Both the position numbers and the translations under genes were made by a program. Shown piece after piece: positions 19,201 through 27,583 of a stretch of 64,000 bases of DNA. Within the stretch, counting starts at the first letter, position 1, and each line of letters opens with the position of its first letter. Below the pieces are notes generated by a model. The model did no database searches. It was given only the letters and a program-made list of their open reading frames with translations, and was not told the DNA's origin. The stretch lies in NCBI RefSeq assembly GCF_902506265.1, contig NZ_LR733556.1:2028821-2092820 (forward strand), in the 5' to 3' direction. Source of the DNA: Flavobacterium sp. 9AF (GTDB lineage Bacteria > Bacteroidota > Bacteroidia > Flavobacteriales > Flavobacteriaceae).

Positions 19201-20863
19201 TAACAGTAAAAAAAGTAGATCCACCAGATGGAATTACACTCAGCGAAGGCTGTGCAATTGTAAATTCTTGAGGGAGAGAATTATCAGCTAATGTTATTGG
19301 AAGTGTCAAGTTTAAATCGGTTGTTCCAATATTATGTATAACAAAAGTTTGAACTACATTTGTATTAATCAAAGTACTTCCAAAATAGGTATTATCTGTA
19401 GTTGAAGGAGTGGTATCTCCATCAACAATTGACAAACTATTACCTGTCACATCAATTTCTGGACCCGAAGGAGGTGTTCCACAAAAAACATTTACGTTTT
19501 GAATATACCATGGTGACGTAGTCGATGACGCTTTTCTAAAACGAACATATACAGAGGAATATGCTGTATATGCAGATAAATCTACAGTACAAAAAGTTGT
19601 CCCTCCACTAGTTGTGTTTCCTAAGTTGTAGGTGGCTACATTTGTAAAAACACCCGTTTGAGTCGTCGTAGATACTTCAATAAATAAATCTTTGGCAGTA
19701 GTATTTGTGGTTCTTCTTAAATCAAAAGTTAAGGAAGATGGATAGGAAAGCATCAAAGTTGTTAACTCACCCGCGTTAGCACCAAATACTGCTTCACCCC
19801 CAGAATAAGTAATTGAAGTCTCAATCCATCCAGATGGAGTTGTTGAAAAAGAAGACTCACTCAAACAAGGTCCTGTTGTAACTGTTAAACTTGCCGAAGA
19901 AGAAGTAACTGATGCACAAGGTGAAGTACCATTAACTATTACTCTATATAAATAACCACTCATGCCTAAAGTAGTTGCAGGAGTAGTGTAACTATTCGAA
20001 CTTGCTCCAATGTTTGACCAAGAACCACCTCCATTAGTAGATACTTGCCATTGATACGAAATCGCATTTGTAGCTACTACACTAAATGTTGCAGTTGTTC
20101 CAGTTGTTACAGATTGATTTGTAGGTTGTGTAGTTATAACGACGGGATTAATTATAGATACAACTTGAGAAACTGTTCCAGTTGACCAACAAGTTCCGTT
20201 AAAAATTCTTACATAATAAGTTCCTGAGGTTGAAACAGAATAAGCAGCGGTTGTAGGAAAAGAAGTATCTGTTCCTGTAGCACTAGTTTGCCAATAAGCT
20301 GTAGCACTTGGTGAAGAATAATTTAAACTAGAAGATCCACAAGCTGATGTTACAGCAATTGTTCCACTAGGATCAACAGGTGGTGTACATGCAGAATATG
20401 TTGTCCATGAAATATCATCAATTTTAATTTGAGCACCTGAAGTTCGCAATTCTAAAACTACACTTCCAGATACATTAATGGATTGACTATAAACAACTAC
20501 AGCGTCCGATGTGGGAGAAACAGTTATTGTCGTTCCAATTTGTGATCCGTTTACCCAAACTTGAATACTTCTCGAACTAGTCCCAGTGAATGCACGTACA
20601 TATGAAAAATTGAGTACGCCCATTCCACCAGCATAGGTTGGTGAAGTCACTGAACCTGAGCCATTTGTACAAATTGCTTTTCCATTTAAGGTTTGATCAG
20701 TTCTTGCTGCTGTAGCATTCCAAGTAACTGCATCTGTCCCAGTCCAGTTTCTTGTTAAATAACTTGTTGAAGAAGCAGTTGGAATATTTGAAAAATTCTC
20801 CAATCCTTGCGCACACGCAAAATACCCCATAAAAAGGGTAATTAATAGTAATCTTAGCTTCAT
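16232..20863 (-). CDS. Giant secreted multidomain protein with Ig-like, choice-of-anchor D-like and T9SS type C domains
   Basis: The product has 1543 residues and a clear signal peptide (about 1-18, ending FACAQG). Visible parts in order are a beta-rich region (40-235), an Ig-like domain starting at VITTQPTNQSV (about 240-330), a second lectin-like or jelly-roll-like segment (330-465), a choice-of-anchor D (ASH/HYDIN-like) domain with EIDVTGNSLSI near residue 470, a lamin-tail-like region (600-850), a T9SS-protein repeat region with a WFNCANWSG motif (about 895) and a C-terminal type C sorting domain (GRFPFEVNDKVSLG, NVIHDLK, GTFNDRFVLRY). No catalytic motif is visible. It is most likely a secreted or surface-attached adhesin or matrix protein, by inference. 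A -7 box at 20917-20924 drives it. Confidence 0.9.
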   Translation of the reverse strand: MKLRLLLITLFMGYFACAQGLENFSNIPTASSTSYLTRNWTGTDAVTWNATAARTDQTLNGKAICTNGSGSVTSPTYAGGMGVLNFSYVRAFTGTSSRSIQVWVNGSQIGTTITVSPTSDAVVVYSQSINVSGSVVLELRTSGAQIKIDDISWTTYSACTPPVDPSGTIAVTSACGSSSLNYSSPSATAYWQTSATGTDTSFPTTAAYSVSTSGTYYVRIFNGTCWSTGTVSQVVSIINPVVITTQPTNQSVTTGTTATFSVVATNAISYQWQVSTNGGGSWSNIGASSNSYTTPATTLGMSGYLYRVIVNGTSPCASVTSSSASLTVTTGPCLSESSFSTTPSGWIETSITYSGGEAVFGANAGELTTLMLSYPSSLTFDLRRTTNTTAKDLFIEVSTTTQTGVFTNVATYNLGNTTSGGTTFCTVDLSAYTAYSSVYVRFRKASSTTSPWYIQNVNVFCGTPPSGPEIDVTGNSLSIVDGDTTPSTTDNTYFGSTLINTNVVQTFVIHNIGTTDLNLTLPITLADNSLPQEFTIAQPSLSVIPSGGSTFFTVTFNSGTAGLFTNTINITNSDSNESLYNFDILAIASNSVTGGTTFKPGELIFTGYDGQIHGSGAEDEYLVATLVDILPGTVFSIVNSRYEAGAAAGLRTNKWGGGGDDPSEAPYQVDITYNGSSVISAGSVLQIITNGTANWFGTLNVITNNVSSNRTVDFSGNVIGGTLLTPNISTSSPDQMYLVQGSFTSDGSIDLNQANYYLSGTLLHGLTNRAAWVPLSNACSGSSLTTSANPRESRLPAALTCFNVESISTSAVSGYYENDKEHGLASIYQIINAVADVGNNWTLGTGRYNLNPTNNVATSAGRTFNIGPSNPSGQWVGGVDTNWFNCANWSGLVVPNATTDVLVNASATNVARIDYTATYSDIYSDLAVCKNMDILGSKVEILGNTNNALEVYGNLLIDNTGILDMDDSNAGTMDGKIFLHGNWTNNSSETAFEEGNGTIIFRGATDQIINSVTPLGTEIFYNVVLNNNFATNISNDLIATGNLNVESGKTVTINANDFIQVNNNLTVDGAMSVLNSGSLIQVNDLGVNTGNITYERTTTGGSLDYVYWSSPVDVINTPATGNVYVWNPILTNPNGGIGYWTSSLGTAMQPGVGYIMRGVLSRSFNGIPRNGVFSTTIQRGNYTGADYAGNNGIVITNLDDNLNLVGNPYPSSINAIDFLTLNTNIEGAIRIWTHGTSPSSAIQNPFYASYQSNYTVNDYIIYNSTGASAGPSSFNGFVAGGQSFFTIMNDGATASSNVIFNNSLRNRAYDNSQFYRTANASAKSRIWLDLTTETNKTSRTLIGYLDGATMGHDRMYDAVKLASSEASIYSIINDKKMDIQGRFPFEVNDKVSLGVKIVKSGLNSIGVFAIDGLFDQQEIYLEDLYLNVIHDLKVSPYTFNSVVGTFNDRFVLRYTNATLSNDTFQNQNDFSFILNEQSIEIKSLSNKSIKSVEVYDILARRIASQKNNTNTSVIINGLMKNNSPLIIKVELDNEVTITKKIIY

Positions 20864-20916
20864 TGGTTAATAGCTTTAAAGATTTGGTTAATAACAAAAT
20901 AGCCTTTAAAAGTAGA

Positions 20917-20944
20917 CAAAAATATTTAATTATAACTATTTTTG
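20917..20944. promoter_or_regulatory. Divergent -7 boxes for the giant secreted protein gene and recX
   Basis: On the minus strand 20917-20924 reads TATTTTTG and faces the secreted protein gene. On the plus strand 20937-20944 reads TATTTTTG and faces recX. The two boxes are separated by 12 bases, so the two promoters would occlude each other. Confidence 0.5.
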
Positions 20945-20977
20945 TTAAAAAATTAGTTTATTAAATCGTTAAGAGTT

Positions 20978-21457
20978 TTGAATAAAGAAAAAAATATAAG
21001 TTTCTCATTACAAGATATTCGAGCTAAAATGGAATATTATTGTACATATCAGGAAAGGTGCTATAAAGAAGTAGAAGAAAAACTATATTCCTATCGTGTG
21101 ACATCTATAGAAAAAGAATCTCTTCTCATTTATTTAATAGAGAATAATTATATTAATGAAGAACGATTTGCTAAAAGTTTTACTAGAGGAAAACACAACT
21201 ATAAAGGCTGGGGTAAATTGCGAATTAAAAACGAATTAAAATTTAGAAATATTTCATCAAAAATTATTGAAATCGCTTTAAATGAGATTGATCAAGAAAC
21301 TTATTTAAACAATTTTAACAAGCTATCTGAAAAACATTGGGCAAACCTTAACGAAAAAGAAGGAATTAAAAAAAATAAAAAATTTACTGACTATCTCATT
21401 CGAAAAGGATATGAGAGCAACTTGATTTTTAATAAACTTCAAGATCTCGAAAATTAA
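20978..21457 (+). CDS. recX: Regulatory protein RecX
   Basis: RecX binds RecA filaments and limits recombination activity. The 159-residue protein is helical throughout and has the repeated three-helix pattern of the family: CTYQERCYKEVEEKL near residue 22, LIENNYINEERFAKSF near residue 50, GWGKLRIKNEL near residue 75, and DYLIRKGYESNLI near the end. The start is TTG at 20978; the next Met (residue 18) would cut the first helix. RecA itself is not in this window. The thiL gene follows after 58 bases (or 85 bases from its preferred ATG) with its own -7 box. Confidence 0.88.
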   Translation: MNKEKNISFSLQDIRAKMEYYCTYQERCYKEVEEKLYSYRVTSIEKESLLIYLIENNYINEERFAKSFTRGKHNYKGWGKLRIKNELKFRNISSKIIEIALNEIDQETYLNNFNKLSEKHWANLNEKEGIKKNKKFTDYLIRKGYESNLIFNKLQDLEN

Positions 21458-21519
21458 ATTTTTATAAAATTTTTAAATCTGTCTGAATTAAAGAATATTA
21501 ACATTAATCCGATTAGTGT

Positions 21520-21527
21520 TATCTTTG
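21520..21527 (+). promoter_or_regulatory. -7 promoter box for thiL
   Basis: TATCTTTG matches TAnnTTTG and lies 15 bases before the ATG at 21543. It contradicts a GTG start at 21516, which would lie upstream of transcription. Confidence 0.6.
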
Positions 21528-21542
21528 CCCAAAAAAAAATTC

Positions 21543-22589
21543 ATGTTAGAAGATAAAAATCAAAAAAGAACCAGTTTAACTGAATTAGGAGAATTTGGTT
21601 TAATCGATTATTTGACCAAAAATATCACCATCAATCAAGAATCTACCATTAAAAGTATTGGAGATGATGCAGCAATACTCAATTTTGAAGATAAAAAAGT
21701 AGTGGTTTCTACCGATTTATTAATTGAAGGCGTTCATTTTGATTTGGCTTATATGCCTTTAAAACATTTGGGCTATAAAGCTGTGGTAGCCAATCTTTCC
21801 GACATATGTGCTATGAATGCTAAACCCACACAAATTACGGTATCTTTAGCCGTGTCTAACCGTTTTCCTTTAGAAGCTATTGAAGAATTATATGAAGGCA
21901 TAAAGTTAGCAGCTAAAGTTTACAATATAGATATTATTGGAGGTGACACCACCTCATCACAAAAAGGACTTATTATTAGCATTACTGCCATAGGAGAGGT
22001 AGACTTAGACGATGTTGCTTATAGAAATGGAGCAAAACCTACTAATTTATTAGTGGTAACTGGAGATATCGGTGCTGCTTATATGGGATTACAAGTTTTA
22101 GAACGCGAAAAACAAGTATTCCAAGTAAATCCTAATAACCAACCCGATTTAGAGCAATATTCGTATTTAATTGAAAGACAATTAAAACCAGAAGCTAGAG
22201 CGGATATCAAAGAATTGTTAGCGAATTTAGACGTTAAACCTACTTCTATGATTGATATTTCAGATGGTTTATCTTCTGAAATACTGCATTTGTGCAAACA
22301 AAGTAATGTAGGTTGTAATTTATACGAAGAAAAAATTCCAGCTGATCCACAATTAATCTCTGTTTGCGAAGAATTCAATCTAGACATTACCACTATTGCT
22401 TTAAGTGGTGGAGAAGATTATGAATTGTTATTTACCATTAAAATGGAAGATTTTGATAAAATTAAAGCCAATCCAAATTTTTCAATCATTGGTCACATGG
22501 TAGAAGAAAAAGAAGGCGTTCATTTAATTACAAGAGCCAACACTAAAATCCCTTTAAAAGCAAGAGGATGGAATGCACTTGAAAATTAG
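21543..22589 (+). CDS. thiL: Thiamine-monophosphate kinase
   Basis: ThiL phosphorylates thiamine monophosphate to the active cofactor thiamine diphosphate. From the ATG at 21543 the protein has 348 residues, the normal length. Motifs are IGDDAAIL (nucleotide and Mg binding) near residue 37, LIEGVHFD, IIGGDTTSS near residue 133, a MIDISDGLSSE motif near residue 237 and the C-terminal SGGEDYELLFT. A GTG nine codons upstream is in frame but overlaps the -7 box, so I chose the ATG. No other thiamine genes are in the window. The intergenic region after it ends in a terminator shared with the convergent glyS. Confidence 0.95.
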   Translation: MLEDKNQKRTSLTELGEFGLIDYLTKNITINQESTIKSIGDDAAILNFEDKKVVVSTDLLIEGVHFDLAYMPLKHLGYKAVVANLSDICAMNAKPTQITVSLAVSNRFPLEAIEELYEGIKLAAKVYNIDIIGGDTTSSQKGLIISITAIGEVDLDDVAYRNGAKPTNLLVVTGDIGAAYMGLQVLEREKQVFQVNPNNQPDLEQYSYLIERQLKPEARADIKELLANLDVKPTSMIDISDGLSSEILHLCKQSNVGCNLYEEKIPADPQLISVCEEFNLDITTIALSGGEDYELLFTIKMEDFDKIKANPNFSIIGHMVEEKEGVHLITRANTKIPLKARGWNALEN

Positions 22590-22656
22590 AGATTACATTT
22601 CAGAATTTAAAAAAACATCTCGACCTCTCTTGAGGCAACGACTCGATTTGATAATA

Positions 22657-22687
22657 AAAAATCCCAAATGAGACATTTGGGATTTTA
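22657..22687. terminator. Bidirectional terminator between thiL and glyS
   Basis: AATCCCAAATG and CATTTGGGATT pair around a 3-base AGA loop, flanked by A on the left and T on the right. It lies between the convergent stop codons. Confidence 0.85.
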
Positions 22688-22708
22688 TTTTTTAGTCTAA
22701 AACTAAAA

Positions 22709-24253
22709 TTATTTCATTTTCATCAACCAATTTCTCATAGAAACTTCGTTGTTAATAATTCCTCTTAATTCAGAAATAGCAACACGTTGTTGTTCCATAG
22801 AATCTCTATGACGAATGGTTACAGTTTTATCTTCTAACGTTTGATGATCCACAGTAATACAAAACGGTGTTCCTAAAGCATCTTGTCTTCTGTATCTTCT
22901 TCCTACAGCATCTTTTTCATCATAAGCGACATTGAAATCCCATTTTAAATCTTCAATGATTTCTCGTGCGATTTCGGGTAACCCGTCTTTTTTAACCAAT
23001 GGTAAAACAGCCGCTTTAGTGGGTGCTAAAACCGAAGGCAAACGCAACACTGTTCTTGTAGAACCGTCTTCCAATGTTTCTTCTTCCAACGCTTTTGAGA
23101 AAACCGCCAAAAACATACGGTCAAGACCTACTGATGTTTCTACAACATAAGGCACATAACTGGAGTTCGTATCATTATCGAAGAATTGTAATTTCTTACC
23201 TGAATATTCTTCATGTGCTTTTAAGTCAAAATCAGTTCTGGAATGAATTCCTTCTAATTCTTTAAAACCAAATGGGAAGTTAAATTCGATATCAGCTGCG
23301 GCATTCGCATAATGCGCTAATTTTTCATGATCGTGAAAACGGTAATTTTCAGCACCTAAACCTAAAGATTGATGCCATGCCAAACGGGTTTGTTTCCAAT
23401 ACTCGTACCATTGCATTTCTTCACCAGGTTTTACAAAAAATTGCATTTCCATTTGTTCAAACTCGCGCATTCTAAAAATAAATTGTCTTGCTACAATTTC
23501 ATTGCGAAATGCTTTTCCTGTTTGCGCAATTCCAAAAGGAATTTTTAATCGTCCTGTTTTTTGGACATTTAAAAAATTCACAAAAATACCTTGAGCCGTT
23601 TCAGGACGCAAGTATAAGTCCATTGCTGTATCAGCAGATGCTCCTAATTTTGTTGCAAACATTAAGTTGAATTGCCTTACTTCGGTCCAGTTTTTTGAAC
23701 CCGATTCTGGACAAGCAATTCCTAGTTCTTCAATCAACGCTTTTACATCAGCCAAGTTATCACTTTCTAATGAACGTGCCATGCGCTGTAAAATCGCATT
23801 TTTTTGATCCAGATAACCTTTAACTCGCTCATTTGTATTTACAAATTCGGCTTCATTGAATGCTTCTCCAAAACGTATTTTTGCTTTTTCTATTTCTTTT
23901 TGTGCTTTAATATTGATTTTTTCTGCAAAATCTTCAATTAAAACATCTGCTCTATATCTTTTTTTAGAATCCTTATTATCTATCAATGGATCACTAAATG
24001 CATCAACGTGACCTGAAGCTTTCCAAGTGGTTGGATGCATAAAAATTGCAGCATCAATACCCACAATGTTTTCGTGCATTTGCACCATTGCTTTCCACCA
24101 ATACTCTCGTATATTTTTCTTTAATTCAACACCGTTTTGTGCGTAATCATATACAGCACTTAATCCATCGTATATTTCGCTAGACGGAAATATAAATCCG
24201 TATTCTTTCGCATGCGAAATTACATTCTTAAATAAATCTTCTTGTTTTGCCAT
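22709..24253 (-). CDS. glyS: Glycyl-tRNA synthetase (single-chain, eukaryote/archaea-like type)
   Basis: The enzyme attaches glycine to tRNA(Gly). At 514 residues it is the homodimeric class II type and not the alpha2beta2 type. The class II core is visible: motif 2 region with FRNEIVARQFIFRMREFEQMEMQF near residue 255, YLRPETAQGIFVNF near residue 218, and GLDRMFLAVF near residue 375 (motif 3). A C-terminal anticodon-binding domain follows from about residue 400. The start codon is the ATG at 24251-24253, with a TACTTTTG -7 box (minus strand) at 24258-24265, so the leader is only a few bases or absent. It is convergent with thiL. Confidence 0.97.
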   Translation of the reverse strand: MAKQEDLFKNVISHAKEYGFIFPSSEIYDGLSAVYDYAQNGVELKKNIREYWWKAMVQMHENIVGIDAAIFMHPTTWKASGHVDAFSDPLIDNKDSKKRYRADVLIEDFAEKINIKAQKEIEKAKIRFGEAFNEAEFVNTNERVKGYLDQKNAILQRMARSLESDNLADVKALIEELGIACPESGSKNWTEVRQFNLMFATKLGASADTAMDLYLRPETAQGIFVNFLNVQKTGRLKIPFGIAQTGKAFRNEIVARQFIFRMREFEQMEMQFFVKPGEEMQWYEYWKQTRLAWHQSLGLGAENYRFHDHEKLAHYANAAADIEFNFPFGFKELEGIHSRTDFDLKAHEEYSGKKLQFFDNDTNSSYVPYVVETSVGLDRMFLAVFSKALEEETLEDGSTRTVLRLPSVLAPTKAAVLPLVKKDGLPEIAREIIEDLKWDFNVAYDEKDAVGRRYRRQDALGTPFCITVDHQTLEDKTVTIRHRDSMEQQRVAISELRGIINNEVSMRNWLMKMK

Positions 24254-24257
24254 GTTG

Positions 24258-24265
24258 CAAAAGTA
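24258..24265 (-). promoter_or_regulatory. -7 promoter box for glyS
   Basis: On the minus strand this reads TACTTTTG, ending 5 bases before the ATG. The transcript is therefore nearly leaderless. Confidence 0.6.
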
Positions 24266-24313
24266 AAAATAGGTTTTAAATAAAGAAAAGTTTTTTTGTG
24301 AATAATCTATAAA

Positions 24314-25150
24314 TTATTCATATTCAAAAATAGTAGTTCCAATTTTACAAAAAGAATTATATATATTAACTATATATTTTCCTTTTATAGTTTTTTCAGA
24401 TTCTAAATCGACATAAGTACATACATCTATATCCTTTTTATTATACATGGTTTCAGTAAGAGAACTGTATTTCAATTTCATATTATCTTGTTCTAACTGA
24501 GCGTCATTTACAGAGATAATTTGATTTTTAGGATTTACAACTTGTACATATATTTTTTTATTGCCATTTCGAACAAACTCATTGCCTTCTAAAGTAAAAC
24601 AAACTCTAATTTGCTGAATCTTTTTATTTTTATTCTTGGAATACAAATCAGATAAAATTTTCACTCCTCTCACATTCAAATTAATAGCATTTAATTTTTC
24701 ATATTTCTTTTTATAAAGATTTCCATTTCTATTTGAAGATTCTAATTGAGAAAGTTCTTTCTTATTTTGATTTATCGTATTGTTTATTTCAATAATTCTG
24801 TTTGAATCTTCTACAATTTGAGCCTTTAAAATATTTATTTTAGTCTTTACTGCTTTATTATTTACACTATTTGTTTTGTTAAACTGAAATTCTTTAGAGT
24901 TTTTCAAAGCACTACTCACAACAGCTTTTACATCTGAAGATTGCCCTTTTTGCAAAACTGTATTTACTGAATCATATTTTTTTAGAATTTCATCGAACTG
25001 ATTTTGTAATAATTTATTTTCAGTTGCATTCTCTTCTAATAATCCTTGATATTGATTGGAAAGATTATAATAAGCAAACATCAACAATAACATCAAAAAT
25101 GCTAAAGTTGTAATGGAAAATTTTACAATTGTTGTTTTTTTGAATGCCAT
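24314..25150 (-). CDS. Single-pass membrane protein with long coiled coil, unknown function
   Basis: The 278-residue protein starts with a short basic segment (MAFKKTT) and one transmembrane helix at about residues 10-28, followed by a coiled-coil-rich region (30-80 and 100-150, with LLEENATENKLLQNQFDEIL). The last about 110 residues look like a compact beta-rich domain with IRVCFTLEGNEFVRNG. The C-terminal domain probably lies outside the inner membrane. I do not recognise a family with certainty. The gene lies between glyS and the ComF-like gene and is divergent from the latter, with 61 bases between. No motif suggests an enzyme. Confidence 0.75.
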   Translation of the reverse strand: MAFKKTTIVKFSITTLAFLMLLLMFAYYNLSNQYQGLLEENATENKLLQNQFDEILKKYDSVNTVLQKGQSSDVKAVVSSALKNSKEFQFNKTNSVNNKAVKTKINILKAQIVEDSNRIIEINNTINQNKKELSQLESSNRNGNLYKKKYEKLNAINLNVRGVKILSDLYSKNKNKKIQQIRVCFTLEGNEFVRNGNKKIYVQVVNPKNQIISVNDAQLEQDNMKLKYSSLTETMYNKKDIDVCTYVDLESEKTIKGKYIVNIYNSFCKIGTTIFEYE

Positions 25151-25211
25151 TGTTTTTAATTTTGATTAAATTAACTGAATTTTAAGCTTTTCTAAATTTA
25201 TTATCGACATA

Positions 25212-25895
25212 ATGCATAAAAATCTGTTAAAATTATTATTTCCAACTCTTTGTTTTGGATGTAATGAACTCTTATTAAATAATGAAAAAATCATTTGCTC
25301 ATCATGTCTTCATAATTTACCAATAACCCATCATCATTTTTTAGAATCTAACGATACAAAGAATAAATTTTATGGTATAGTAGATTTAGAATTTGCCTCT
25401 TCCATGCTGTATTTTCATAAAGAAGGTATTGTGCAAAAATTGATACATCAATTAAAATATAAAGGAAAACAAGAAATAGGAACCTTTCTAGGAACAAATT
25501 ATGCAATTACCCTAAAAGAAACCAAAGTATTAACCACTATTGATGAAATTATACCCGTTCCTCTACACAAAAAAAGATTAAAGGAAAGGACTTATAATCA
25601 GGTAGACACATTCTGCATAGCACTCTCATCTGAATTGAATATACCTTACAATAAAACATTATTAATTCGTAATGAATATTCTAAAACACAGACTAAGAAA
25701 AACAAATTACAAAGACAAGAAATAAACACCAACTTATTTGATATTACCCAAACTGTAGAAAAGAATGGCTATCATTTTCTATTGGTAGATGATGTTATAA
25801 CCACTGGTGCAACCATAGAATCTTGTGCAAAAGCTTTATTAAAAATACCAAATTCAAAAGTTAGCGTTATCACCATGGCATACACACAATCATAA
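25212..25895 (+). CDS. ComF family phosphoribosyltransferase-like protein
   Basis: This 227-residue protein has an N-terminal zinc-ribbon of four cysteines (Cys14, Cys17, Cys29, Cys32) and a C-terminal phosphoribosyltransferase fold with the PRPP-binding motif LLVDDVITTGATI near residue 193. Family members (ComFC/GntX) are associated with DNA uptake in competent bacteria. An enzymatic substrate is not known for this group. The gene is divergent from the coiled-coil membrane protein gene and is followed by the Ig-like lipoprotein gene after 71 bases. Competence in this organism is not demonstrated by the window. Confidence 0.92.
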   Translation: MHKNLLKLLFPTLCFGCNELLLNNEKIICSSCLHNLPITHHHFLESNDTKNKFYGIVDLEFASSMLYFHKEGIVQKLIHQLKYKGKQEIGTFLGTNYAITLKETKVLTTIDEIIPVPLHKKRLKERTYNQVDTFCIALSSELNIPYNKTLLIRNEYSKTQTKKNKLQRQEINTNLFDITQTVEKNGYHFLLVDDVITTGATIESCAKALLKIPNSKVSVITMAYTQS

Positions 25896-25966
25896 AAAAA
25901 ATCAAAAAATTATGTTTACACTAAATATAGTTGTTATTTTGTATCACTTTATTTTATGAATAATAG

Positions 25967-27583
25967 ATGAAAAAAATATATTTTATAGTTATTACAATTG
26001 TTTTAGTACTAAGTATATTTACAAGTAGTTGTGCTAAAAGAGGAACTATTTTTGGAGGCGCTAAAGATACTATTGCTCCTAAAATTATTTCTAGTTCTCC
26101 AAAAAATTTCAGTACAAACTTTAATGACAATGAAATCAAAATAACATTTAATGAACTCATTAAAGTTAAAAATATAAATAAACAACTCATTATTTCACCA
26201 CCTTTAAAAAAACAACCAATAATAATTCCTCAAGGTAGTGCAAGTAAATTTATCGCTATTAAAATACTCGATACTTTAAATCCAAACACAACTTATAGTT
26301 TTAATTTTGGGCAAAGTATTACAGATAATAATGAAGGAAATCCATATTCTCAATTTAAATATGTTTTATCTACAGGTAATTATATTGATTCACTTTCAAT
26401 AAATGGCTTAATTAAAGATGCTTATGAGGAAAAGCCAGACAATTTTGTTTCGGTACAATTATATGATGCTGTAACATTTAAAGACTCAACAGTTTACAAT
26501 GAATCCCCTTTATATGTAACCAATACTTTAGACAGTTTAAAATTCTTTTCATTAGAAAATCTAAAAGCGGGGAATTATAAAATTATTGCATTAAAAGATA
26601 AAAATAATAATTACAAATTTGATCCAAAAACAGATAAAATTGGATTTTTAGAACAAATTATTTCTCTTCCAAATGATTCGATTATTATACATGAAATAGA
26701 ATTGTTTAAAGAAATAGCCACTTTTAAAACAGATAAACCAATTCAACAAACCAATAATAAATTTTTTATAGGTTTTCAAGGAAATCCAGAAAACGCAAAA
26801 ATTTCTGCTTCTTGGGAAGGTAAAAACGTTCCTTTAAAAATAACCAAGTTTCCAGATAAAGGAAAAGATTCACTTCAGTTATTTGTCCCTATTACAAAAC
26901 CTGACTCATTAGTAATAACCGTTGAAAATGGTGATTATAATAAATCATTTAAAACAAAAGTTAAAGATTTTAAAGAATCGGATTCATTAACTATTCAAAC
27001 TAGCCAAAGAACATTAAATTTTAGAGATAACTTCACTTTAAAAACAACTACACCACTCATTTCTATAGATAAAACAAAAATTAAATTAACAAACAAAGAT
27101 TCTGTTTCATTAGATTTCAATTACGTTTATAAAGAATTTGATCAAGAAATTGTATTCGATTTTAAGAAAGAAGAGAATCAAAAATATACTATAGAAATTC
27201 TCCCAAATGCATTTGAAGATTTTTATAACACCCAAAATGACAGTTTATCTTTCTCTTTCAATACAAAATCTCGTTCTGATTTTGGCAATTTAAAAGTCAA
27301 TGTCAAAAATGCCAAACATTTTCCTTTTATTCTTCAAATTTTAACTGATAAAGGAGAAGTCATAGCATCTGAAAGTAGTGAAAAACTAGAACCCATACTT
27401 TTTGAAGCTATTGAACCAAGAATATATACCTTACGGATTATTTATGATGATAATAAAAATGGCATTTGGGATACAGGTAATTTTTTAGAAAAAAAACAAG
27501 CTGAACAAATTATTTATTATTCTAAAAAAATTGATGTAAGGGCAAATTGGGATGTGGATCAAGAATTTATCATTGAAGAATAA
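25967..27583 (+). CDS. Ig-like domain (Big_5/SbsA-type) lipoprotein
   Basis: The product (538 residues) starts with a lipoprotein signal peptide whose lipobox ends FTSSC, making Cys22 the lipidation site. It continues with an SbsA/Big_5-like domain (APKIISSSPKNFSTNFNDNEIKITFNE near residues 40-65) followed by more beta-rich repeats and a C-terminal IYDDNKNGIWDTGNFLEKKQ segment common in flavobacterial Ig-like lipoproteins. The residues after Cys (AKRG) do not match the export signal of surface lipoproteins, so it may stay on the periplasmic side. Function unknown, perhaps envelope structure. Its stop codon abuts that of the convergent nitrilase gene with no base between. Confidence 0.88.
   Translation: MKKIYFIVITIVLVLSIFTSSCAKRGTIFGGAKDTIAPKIISSSPKNFSTNFNDNEIKITFNELIKVKNINKQLIISPPLKKQPIIIPQGSASKFIAIKILDTLNPNTTYSFNFGQSITDNNEGNPYSQFKYVLSTGNYIDSLSINGLIKDAYEEKPDNFVSVQLYDAVTFKDSTVYNESPLYVTNTLDSLKFFSLENLKAGNYKIIALKDKNNNYKFDPKTDKIGFLEQIISLPNDSIIIHEIELFKEIATFKTDKPIQQTNNKFFIGFQGNPENAKISASWEGKNVPLKITKFPDKGKDSLQLFVPITKPDSLVITVENGDYNKSFKTKVKDFKESDSLTIQTSQRTLNFRDNFTLKTTTPLISIDKTKIKLTNKDSVSLDFNYVYKEFDQEIVFDFKKEENQKYTIEILPNAFEDFYNTQNDSLSFSFNTKSRSDFGNLKVNVKNAKHFPFILQILTDKGEVIASESSEKLEPILFEAIEPRIYTLRIIYDDNKNGIWDTGNFLEKKQAEQIIYYSKKIDVRANWDVDQEFIIEE

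Noticed and set aside
21516-21542. GTG start of thiL nine codons upstream
   Set aside because: It overlaps the -7 box TATCTTTG at 21520-21527. The ATG at 21543 starts the protein where other ThiL proteins begin.
22590-22656. Possible second hairpin after thiL (CCTCTCTTGAGG region)
   Set aside because: The stem is only 4 bp with a 4-base loop and has no T-run; the strong terminator lies further right.
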